DNA of 7,911 bases from Paracoccaceae bacterium (lineage in GTDB: Bacteria > Pseudomonadota > Alphaproteobacteria > Rhodobacterales > Rhodobacteraceae), in NCBI GenBank assembly GCA_003447515.1, contig DLZA01000003.1, forward strand, positions 4,363 to 12,273. Reading direction: 5' to 3'. Of the stretch, positions 1-6,046 are shown one piece after another. A program made the translations under genes and the position numbers. The notes below the pieces were generated by a model that had not been told where the DNA came from, ran no database searches, and saw only the letters and a list, made by a program, of their open reading frames with translations. How positions within the stretch are numbered: position 1 is the first letter of the stretch; every line of letters begins with the position of its first letter.

Positions 1-41
1 TTGGCACATGAGCGGAAATATCCATCCTAATTGCAATTGTT

Positions 42-293
42 GTGTACGGAGGCATGAGTGGAGACAACCTTTTTATGCTACACAAACGCTGCATGGCCCG
101 TTCTCATCCCCGGAATGGTAGCTTTGAATCAATCTCAGAGGTACCTCAAATTGACTTTCTGAGATCCAGGACCCCAGTTCATGACCCCGCGGGAAACTGT
201 AGATTAAGGTACAGTACTTCTTTCACGTCATACATCGGCACAAATATTGCTGGTTGGTGGGATAAAAGCATAAATGGTGAGTCGGAAGTATGA
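42..293 (+). CDS. Doubtful 83-codon ORF overlapping the start of the glycosyltransferase gene
   Basis: This is an open frame from a GTG at 42 to a TGA at 291-293. The TGA shares the bases ATGA (290-293) with the start codon of the next gene, which is the classic geometry of translational coupling. Against it being real: the predicted peptide matches no family I recognise, it is rich in Arg and Ser, and it has no signal peptide or membrane segment. The only strong Shine-Dalgarno-like string, GGAGG at 48-52, lies after the GTG and only one base before the in-frame ATG at 54, which is too close. An in-frame stop at 9-11 rules out a longer version. It may be chance, a remnant of a decayed gene, or a short coupled leader. 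I list it mainly because of the 4-base overlap. Confidence 0.15.
   Translation: MYGGMSGDNLFMLHKRCMARSHPRNGSFESISEVPQIDFLRSRTPVHDPAGNCRLRYSTSFTSYIGTNIAGWWDKSINGESEV
132..165. repeat. Inverted repeat with a nested palindrome upstream of the glycosyltransferase gene
   Basis: ATCTCAGA at 132-139 and TCTGAGAT at 158-165 are perfect 8-base inverted arms around an 18-base loop. Overlapping the left arm is a perfect 10-base palindrome, GAGGTACCTC, at 138-147. The element sits about 125 bases before the ATG at 290. It could be a protein-binding dyad or an RNA hairpin with two competing folds. There is no T-run after it, so it does not look like an intrinsic terminator. Its function is unknown and chance is possible. 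Confidence 0.35.
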
Positions 294-3073
294 CGGATAC
301 GTTAAAAAAACTTTTGCAAACGGGTGCAAAATTCCAACAATTGGGGCAATTCGAGTTAGCTTCCCAAATTTATACTTCAATATTAAAAGCACAGCCCCAA
401 AATTCTGACGCTAATTATAACTTGGGATTACTCGCAGTTGGAGCTGATAAACTTGAAGAGGCGCTCCCATTTTTAGAAACAGCCTTAGAGAACGATGCTG
501 ATAATGTGTTGCATTGGGTAAGTTACATCGATGCTTTGCTTGAAGTTGGTCGAATAGAGGATGCGCAAGCTGTGTTTGCTCAAGCCAAGCTAAATGGCGC
601 TAAAGGTGAAGGTTTTGATAAACTAGAGAGAAAGTTGAATGGCGCCAAAGGAACACTACTAAAAGCCAATAGCACAAACTTAGGAACAAAATATCAGCTG
701 CCTAACATACTCGACAACATCAGCCTGCATCAGGCGATCAAGCTGGCAAAGAGTAAAGTGCAAGAAAGTAACCCTGAGGAAGCTAGGCTTATCTATCAGG
801 ATATTCTGTACAAATTCCCCAAGAACAAGAGAGCCCATGATGGGATTAAGAATTTAACAGGTGGGCTTGTTAAAAAATCATCCAAAGCTCAGGAGCTGCC
901 ACAAGATCAACAGCAATCATTAATCGACCTATATAACCGAGGTCAGTTTCAACATGCTTTAAAACAGGCTGAGACTTTAATTCAGAAATTCCCGTTGTCC
1001 GCTGGCTTGTTCAACATTCAAGGGGCTATACTTAGAAGTCTCGGGCGACTTGATTTATCACTTTTGGCTTTCAAAAAGGCCATAAATATCAAGCCTGATT
1101 ATGCTGAACCCTATAAAATAATTGGTGTTATTCTTAAGGAACAAGGTAAGCTGGACGAGGCAATTAATGCTTATAGGAAGGCTATAAGCATCAAGCCTGA
1201 TTACGTTGAAGTCTTCGGCAATATGGGTAACGCTCTCCGAAAGCAAGGTAAGCTGGAAGAGGCAGTTGAGACTTATAAAAAGGCTTTGTCCATCAGGCCA
1301 AATTATGCTGAGGCTTACTATAACATGGGCAACACGCTTGCCGACCAAGGTAAGTCGGAAGAAGCAATTAAGGCTTACATCAAAGCACTATCCATCAAAC
1401 CTAATTACGTTGAGGCCTACCACAACATGGGCGTAGCTCTCAAAGATCAAGGTAAGCTGGAAGAGGCGATTGAGGCTTGTAAAAAGGCGCTATTACTCAA
1501 GCCTGATTATGCTGAAGCCTACAATAACTTGGGCGTTACTCTTGCCAGCCAGGGGAAATTGGAAGAGGCTACAAAGGCTTACAAAAAGTCACTGACATTC
1601 AAACCAGATTATGCCGAAGCCTATAACAATATGGCTATTGCCCTGAGAGACCAGGGCAAGCTGGAGGAGGCGATTGAGGCTTACGACAACGCACTAAAAA
1701 TCAAGCCTAATTATGAAACAGCCAGAACAGCAAAGCTGCACCAGCAAGCACATATTTGCGATTGGGACAGCATAGAAAAAGATACTGCTGTAATCCCAAA
1801 ATTGGGAACGTGTGAAAAATATGTTTCACCTTTTGACCTTCTACCTTTAGAGGATTCTCCAAAAAGACATCAAACTCGTTCAAAAATATATGCAGAAGCC
1901 AAATATCCACAAAATCCTTTACCACCACCAGTCAAACAGTCAAAAAAAACCAACCGTATTCGTATTGGATATTTCAGCACAGATTTCAAAGAACATCCCG
2001 TAGCTTATTTGATTGCTAAGGTTCTTGAAAAACACAACCGTGATCAATTCGAAGTTTTTGGTTACTCATTACACGGCAGGAAACAAAGTAAAATGCGACA
2101 GCGGCTAATAAAGTCGTTTGATTGCTTTGTAAATGTGCAAGGTGTGAGTGATAAAAACGTTGCGCTTCAGGCAAGGCACGATGGTATCGACATTGCTATT
2201 GATTTGACCGGCTACACACAAAATACCCGAGCCGGTATTTTTGCGTATCGTGCTGCTCCCGTTCAGATTAACTATCTTGGTTACCCGGGAACCCTGAGTG
2301 CAGATTTTATGGATTATATAGTCACAGACAAGTGCTTAGTCCCGCGTGAAAAGCAAAAATACTATAATGAAAAGAAAATTTATCTTCCTAATACCTACAT
2401 GCCAACTGATGACAGCAGAGAATTTTCGACACGGAGCCTGACACGTCGTGACATGGGATTGCCGGAAAATGCCTTTGTTTTTTGCTGCTTCAACAATAAC
2501 TATAAAATTACGCGCTTGGAATTCAGTATTTGGATGCGTTTGCTAAATAAAGTTGAAAATAGTGTTTTATGGCTGCGCCAGTCTAATCAACAATCTCATT
2601 TAAATTTGAAGAACGAAGCTCAAAAACAAAATGTTGAACCCTCAAGGATAGTATTCGCGGATAGAGTGCCGATGGATGAACATCTAGCCAGACACAGGCT
2701 AGCTGATTTGTTTGTTGATACTTTTAGTTTCAATGCACACACAACAGCCACAGAAGCGCTCTGGGCTGGTCTACCTGTAGTCACCAAGATGGGCCAGGGG
2801 TTTGCTGCCAGAGTTGCGGGGAGTTTACTTAATGCCGTTGGATTACCTGAGTTAATTACGCAAACCGACCAAGATTACGAAGCACTCATTTTAGAGCTGG
2901 CAACAAACCCCAAGATGCTCACCAAGATAAAACAAAAGTTAGCAACTAATCGTCAGACACATCCTCTTTTTGATACAGATCAGTACACAAAGCATCTAGA
3001 AGACGCATATCAACAAGCCTACCAAAACTATTTTGACGGCAACCCGCCTCAAACAATTACTGTGCAAAAGTAA
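290..3073 (+). CDS. TPR-repeat O-GlcNAc transferase-like (SPINDLY/GT41 family) protein glycosyltransferase
   Basis: This 927-residue protein has the two-part layout of O-GlcNAc transferase and SPINDLY: an N-terminal TPR superhelix that binds protein substrates, and a C-terminal GT41 catalytic region that moves a sugar from a nucleotide-sugar donor to Ser/Thr. Weak TPR-like units occupy about residues 7-108, 144-178 and 205-236. One TPR follows at 237-270, then six regular 34-residue units at 271-474. A linker with the AHICDW motif (487-492) leads to the catalytic part, about 555-915. By recall of human OGT, H569 (in EHP) matches H498, K739 (in NNNYK) matches K842, and H817 (in NAHTT) matches H920. 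The human H558 position is Asp634 here, which I recall as common in bacterial members. No signal peptide or membrane segment is evident, so it is probably cytoplasmic. The ATG at 290 is preceded by GGTGAG (276-281), 8 bases away. Donor (UDP-GlcNAc, GDP-fucose or other) and targets cannot be read from the sequence. No flagellin or polysaccharide genes adjoin it in the window. Confidence 0.93.
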   Translation: MTDTLKKLLQTGAKFQQLGQFELASQIYTSILKAQPQNSDANYNLGLLAVGADKLEEALPFLETALENDADNVLHWVSYIDALLEVGRIEDAQAVFAQAKLNGAKGEGFDKLERKLNGAKGTLLKANSTNLGTKYQLPNILDNISLHQAIKLAKSKVQESNPEEARLIYQDILYKFPKNKRAHDGIKNLTGGLVKKSSKAQELPQDQQQSLIDLYNRGQFQHALKQAETLIQKFPLSAGLFNIQGAILRSLGRLDLSLLAFKKAINIKPDYAEPYKIIGVILKEQGKLDEAINAYRKAISIKPDYVEVFGNMGNALRKQGKLEEAVETYKKALSIRPNYAEAYYNMGNTLADQGKSEEAIKAYIKALSIKPNYVEAYHNMGVALKDQGKLEEAIEACKKALLLKPDYAEAYNNLGVTLASQGKLEEATKAYKKSLTFKPDYAEAYNNMAIALRDQGKLEEAIEAYDNALKIKPNYETARTAKLHQQAHICDWDSIEKDTAVIPKLGTCEKYVSPFDLLPLEDSPKRHQTRSKIYAEAKYPQNPLPPPVKQSKKTNRIRIGYFSTDFKEHPVAYLIAKVLEKHNRDQFEVFGYSLHGRKQSKMRQRLIKSFDCFVNVQGVSDKNVALQARHDGIDIAIDLTGYTQNTRAGIFAYRAAPVQINYLGYPGTLSADFMDYIVTDKCLVPREKQKYYNEKKIYLPNTYMPTDDSREFSTRSLTRRDMGLPENAFVFCCFNNNYKITRLEFSIWMRLLNKVENSVLWLRQSNQQSHLNLKNEAQKQNVEPSRIVFADRVPMDEHLARHRLADLFVDTFSFNAHTTATEALWAGLPVVTKMGQGFAARVAGSLLNAVGLPELITQTDQDYEALILELATNPKMLTKIKQKLATNRQTHPLFDTDQYTKHLEDAYQQAYQNYFDGNPPQTITVQK
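998..1711 (+). repeat. Seven tandem 102-bp units encoding TPR motifs
   Basis: Residues 237-474 of the glycosyltransferase are encoded by seven consecutive 102-base units, each giving a 34-residue TPR. The last six (1100-1711) are the most alike and follow a pattern of YAEAYNNMG, then DQGKLEEAIEAY, then KALSIKPN. Similarity is also visible in the DNA: the string CAAGGTAAGCTGGAAGAGGC or a close variant recurs every 102 bases, at about 1142, 1244, 1346, 1448, 1550 and 1652. Such near-identical units can expand or contract by recombination or slippage, so the number of TPRs may differ between strains. Confidence 0.92.
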
Positions 3074-3251
3074 ATGCAAGGCTACTTACCTTTGAAACTA
3101 GCAGGGTTGCCAAATATTTTATAGCACTTTGTATTTACAGGCCAACAGTACGGTCAACGTAAAAAAATTGTTTCAGTCTAATTATTATCACTCGCTAATT
3201 TTCCTATTCTTCAACTTTGGTTCCAACGTGTAGTGCGAACAAATCAAGCCA
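3074..3251. other. Convergent intergenic gap without a clear terminator
   Basis: This 178-base gap separates the stop codons of two convergent genes. A weak stem can be drawn after the glycosyltransferase stop: GCAA and GCTA (3076-3084) against TAGC and GTTGC (3099-3110), with an uneven internal loop. It is followed by a T-rich stretch near 3115-3121. A run of seven A at about 3162-3168 reads as a T-run for copA transcripts, but I found no stem in front of it. No gene is seen here. Confidence 0.4.
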
Positions 3252-5705
3252 TTAATCTTCGCTCATAGCCGGGGTAACCCGACGCAAGCGCAAGGCATTT
3301 GTCAGGACTGACAGAGACGACAGCGCCATAGCGCCAGCAGCAAATGGAGGAGACAGTAAAAGCCCAAAGACGGGATAAAGTATACCTGCAGCAACCGGGA
3401 TTAAAGCAACGTTATACCCGAACGCCCAAACAAGGTTCTGGCGAACGTTCGACAGTGTCCGTGTCGAAACTTGGAACGCATTGACCACACCGCGCAAATC
3501 ACCTGACATCAGCACAACATCTGCTGACTCAATTGCCACATCCGTGCCAGTACCGATCGCGATGCCAACATCTGCGTTGGCCAGCGCAGGTGCATCATTG
3601 ATACCGTCACCAACAAAAGCGATTTTGTGTCCGCCTGCTCTAAGATCGTCGAGTGCGGTGACTTTTCCGGTGGGAAGAACGCCGGCGATCACATGATCAA
3701 TCCCGGTCTCTCGCCCAATTGCCTCCGCTGCTTCCTGATTGTCTCCAGTAATCATCACGACTTGCAAGCCACGTTTCTTCAGAGAAGCGATTGCAGAGTG
3801 GCTCTTTGACTTCACAGGATCAGAAACCGCGATAACGGCTGCGAGCCTTCCGTCGATTGCCCCGTACAAAACGGTGCGGCCAAGTTTAGCCAATTCCTGG
3901 TCTATTTTAACGAAGGCGGACACGTCAATTTTTTCCTGGATCATGTAACGGTCCGCTCCAACGAGGACTTTCCGACCCTCTACTATGGCCGCAACTCCAT
4001 ATCCGGTAGCTGACTGGAAATTTAACGCGGTTGGCACTTTAATGCCTTCGCGCTTCACTCCTTGGATAATAGCCTGCGCAATTGGATGCTCAGACTGATC
4101 CTCGACAGCGCCAATCAAGCCGAGGACGAGTTTGCGGTCAAACCCTTCAGTGACAATAAAATCAGTAATTGAAGGCTTCCCTTCAGTCAAAGTTCCAGTC
4201 TTGTCGAGCGCAATAATGTCTACGGTTGCAAGTTCTTGAAGTGCGTCGCCCTTACGGAACAACACGCCCATTTCTGCCGCCCGGCCGGTACCAATCATTA
4301 TTGAAGTCGGTGTGGCCAAACCCATAGCACAAGGGCAGGCTATGATCAGGACCGAAACGCCCGCAATCAAAGCATTCTTTAGAGAAGGGTCTGGGCCAAT
4401 CAATAGCCAAAAGACAACGGTCAATGTAGCCAAAGCCATAACGGCAGGCACGAACCACAGCGTCACCCGATCTACAAGGCCTTGTATTGGCAGTTTGGCA
4501 CTTTGTGCATCTTCAACTGTCCGGATGATCTGCGCTAATGTTGTGTCTGCACCGACACGGGACGCACGGAACGTCAAGCTGCCAGTACCGTTAACCGTGC
4601 CACCAGTGACGATGGCCCCCGTTTCTTTCGCAACCGGTATGGGTTCGCCCGTTATCATACTTTCATCAACATTGCTGGTGCCACTGGTGATTTCTCCATC
4701 CACTGCTATACGCTCACCGGGGCGCACAAGGATAATGTCGCCAACACAAAGCGCATCAACATCAACTTCTGCAGGTTGGCCACCCTTCAAAATCCGGGCG
4801 GTGCGTACCTGCAAACCAAGAAGTGCCTGTATTGCAGCCCCTGTTTGCCCTTTTGCACGAGCCTCTAACCATCGGCCAATAAGGATAAGAACCACAATCA
4901 TGGCCGCAGCTTCAAAATAGACTGCGCGCGCACCATCAGGCAGCAGGCTAGGCACAAATGTGGCAACGATTGAGAAGCCCCAAGCAGCACTGGAACCCAT
5001 CGCAACAAGGCTGTTCATATCCGGGGTAGCGCGCAACAGCGCCATAATGCCTTTGGTAAAAAAAGACCGACCTGGACCAAAAAGCACGGTACTTACCAGA
5101 AGGAACTGGAGGATCCATGATGTCTGTATCCCAATCGTTTTCTCGATGACAATTTGAAATGACGGGATCAAATGTGCCCCCATCTCTAAAACGAAAACTG
5201 GAAATGTAAGGATAAACGCTAAAAGGACATTGCGACGCAGCTCATCGACTTCTTCAGCCTTACGCTCCGCACGTGACAGTCCGCCATTGGCGACGACGAT
5301 TTCAGCAGCGTAGCCAATCATTGCCGTTGCTCTAATCAGATCTGCCGGCGTGACCGCACCCTCTAGATATTCAACAACAGCCGTCTCCGTAGCAAAGTTC
5401 ACAGCCGCATACGTAACTCCTGGGAGATCACTGAGCACCTTGTTGACTCGTTCAACACAAGACGCGCAAGACATGGATGCGATATTTAGGGTAATCCGAG
5501 CTTTGCGAGCAGGGTATCCTTGTTGATCCAGCACCCGGGCCACGTCCTTTAGACACTCAGTATTATCCAAAGAAAGCCACGTCGCCTCAGACGCCAAATT
5601 GACGGAAACCTCTGAAACCCCTTGCAGGTCAACCAGTAAGTTTTCAACGCGTCCAACGCAAGATCCGCAAGACATACCATCTACATACAGTGTCACTTGC
5701 ACCAT
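3252..5705 (-). CDS. copA: Copper-exporting P1B-1-type ATPase
   Basis: This 817-residue inner-membrane pump uses ATP to export Cu(I) from the cytoplasm. Two N-terminal heavy-metal-associated domains carry CxxC pairs at C13/C16 and C80/C83. Eight membrane segments are expected, near 158-178, 194-214, 228-250, 262-280, 412-436, 444-466, 755-777 and 781-803. The actuator loop has TGEP (352-355). The transport-site motif is CPC (457-459). The phosphorylated Asp is D501 in DKTGTLT. The nucleotide domain shows SEHP (538-541), TGDN (653-656) and GDGINDAP (699-706). YN (764-765) and MALSS (793-797) complete the Cu(I) signature, separating this from Zn/Cd pumps. The ATG at 5705 is preceded by GAGG (5716-5713) 7 bases away. 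Length is normal for a two-HMA CopA. It is the most GC-rich gene in the window (60% and 55% in two counted lines), which suggests possible transfer. A CueR-type promoter lies just upstream. No copper chaperone or regulator gene adjoins it here. Confidence 0.96.
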   Translation of the reverse strand: MVQVTLYVDGMSCGSCVGRVENLLVDLQGVSEVSVNLASEATWLSLDNTECLKDVARVLDQQGYPARKARITLNIASMSCASCVERVNKVLSDLPGVTYAAVNFATETAVVEYLEGAVTPADLIRATAMIGYAAEIVVANGGLSRAERKAEEVDELRRNVLLAFILTFPVFVLEMGAHLIPSFQIVIEKTIGIQTSWILQFLLVSTVLFGPGRSFFTKGIMALLRATPDMNSLVAMGSSAAWGFSIVATFVPSLLPDGARAVYFEAAAMIVVLILIGRWLEARAKGQTGAAIQALLGLQVRTARILKGGQPAEVDVDALCVGDIILVRPGERIAVDGEITSGTSNVDESMITGEPIPVAKETGAIVTGGTVNGTGSLTFRASRVGADTTLAQIIRTVEDAQSAKLPIQGLVDRVTLWFVPAVMALATLTVVFWLLIGPDPSLKNALIAGVSVLIIACPCAMGLATPTSIMIGTGRAAEMGVLFRKGDALQELATVDIIALDKTGTLTEGKPSITDFIVTEGFDRKLVLGLIGAVEDQSEHPIAQAIIQGVKREGIKVPTALNFQSATGYGVAAIVEGRKVLVGADRYMIQEKIDVSAFVKIDQELAKLGRTVLYGAIDGRLAAVIAVSDPVKSKSHSAIASLKKRGLQVVMITGDNQEAAEAIGRETGIDHVIAGVLPTGKVTALDDLRAGGHKIAFVGDGINDAPALANADVGIAIGTGTDVAIESADVVLMSGDLRGVVNAFQVSTRTLSNVRQNLVWAFGYNVALIPVAAGILYPVFGLLLSPPFAAGAMALSSLSVLTNALRLRRVTPAMSED

Positions 5706-5732
5706 TTTTCACCCTCAGCCGATTTTAACTAA

Positions 5733-5763
5733 GATATAAAGCTTCCAGTTACAGGAGGCTCAA
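5733..5763 (-). promoter_or_regulatory. CueR/MerR-type copper-responsive promoter of copA
   Basis: On the minus strand, a -35-like TTGAGC (5763-5758) and a -10-like TATATC (5738-5733) are separated by 19 bp, longer than the usual 17. MerR-family activators act on such over-long spacers. Centred in the spacer region is a dyad, AGCCTCC, then 7 bases, then GGAAGCT (5760-5740), with six of seven arm positions complementary. From memory, the E. coli copA operator has the same 7-7-7 layout with arms ACCTTCC and GGAAGGT. The predicted transcript would start near 5726, about 20 bases before the copA ATG. Binding by CueR is inferred; the layout is seen directly. Confidence 0.82.
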
Positions 5764-5886
5764 GAAGAAAATACCTTCCAAAACAAAGTTAAAAATCGGA
5801 CAGGAACATTGGTAAATGGCGTTGCATTCTTATTAGCTCCACGGGATATTTGATAACGTGTCAAGTTTAACCGGCGACAAAACTCT

Positions 5887-5925
5887 CAGCTATTTTATTC
5901 CTACTTTCAGGCCGTAAAATAGCTG
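5887..5925 (-). terminator. Perfect 11-bp stem-loop downstream of htpG, possible terminator
   Basis: CAGCTATTTTA (5887-5897) and TAAAATAGCTG (5915-5925) are perfect inverted arms with a 17-base loop. A small CCT/AGG stem (5900-5902 with 5909-5911) can form inside the loop. Read in the htpG direction, a short TTTT follows the stem after four bases. The stem starts about 120 bases past the htpG stop and ends about 120 bases before the copA promoter, so it could end htpG transcription. The AT-rich stem and short T-run make it weak as a terminator; a protein-binding dyad is an alternative. Confidence 0.4.
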
Positions 5926-5991
5926 TCAAACGATTTCTCTATCTACCGTCATCGACCAGTTCTCAGGACAAATTAGATATAGACGCTGACA

Positions 5992-6015
5992 CATTTGCAA
6001 TTGCCTTTGCAAATG
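5992..6015. repeat. Perfect 9-bp hairpin just after htpG
   Basis: CATTTGCAA (5992-6000) and TTGCAAATG (6007-6015) are perfect inverted arms around a 6-base loop, starting about 30 bases past the htpG stop codon. No T-run follows in the htpG direction, so it is not a standard intrinsic terminator. It could protect the 3' end of the htpG mRNA from exonucleases or help stop transcription with Rho. Confidence 0.5.
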
Positions 6016-6046
6016 CACGCATCAAGAACAAAATTTAAAAGCTTAA

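Larger units (their letters stand above)
5764..6046. other. Intergenic region between htpG and the copA promoter
   Basis: Beyond the copA promoter, this stretch holds no ORF of note on either strand and no remnant I can identify as a regulator gene. It contains two perfect hairpins, listed separately, and a short imperfect dyad, TTGATA-ACG-TGTCAA (5850-5864). A lone ACCTTCC (5773-5779) resembles one arm of a CueR site, but the partner arm is missing at the required distance. Confidence 0.5.

Noticed and set aside
1058..1436. Open frames on both strands over the TPR array (1058-1348 minus, 1206-1436 plus)
   Set aside because: The 102-base period is a multiple of three, so a frame without stops in one unit tends to stay open through the next ones. 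These are by-products of the repeat.
4312..4920. A 202-codon open frame on + inside copA
   Set aside because: It lies wholly antisense to well-conserved CopA coding sequence, including the transmembrane CPC region, and its peptide resembles no family. GC-rich genes often leave such open antisense frames.
5771..5800. A second CueR-like site around ACCTTCC at 5773-5779
   Set aside because: The sequence 7 bases away on either side does not form the matching arm, and there are no suitably spaced -35 and -10 hexamers.
5850..5864. Possible FNR-type site TTGAT...TCAA
   Set aside because: The FNR consensus is TTGAT-N4-ATCAA over 14 bases; here the length is 15 and the right half is GTCAA. The resemblance is only partial.
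5924..5929. TTGACA on the minus strand as a -35 element between htpG and copA
   Set aside because: It matches the consensus hexamer, but there is no plausible -10 element 16-18 bases downstream, and it overlaps the 11-bp hairpin. The same holds for TTGACA at 5864-5859.
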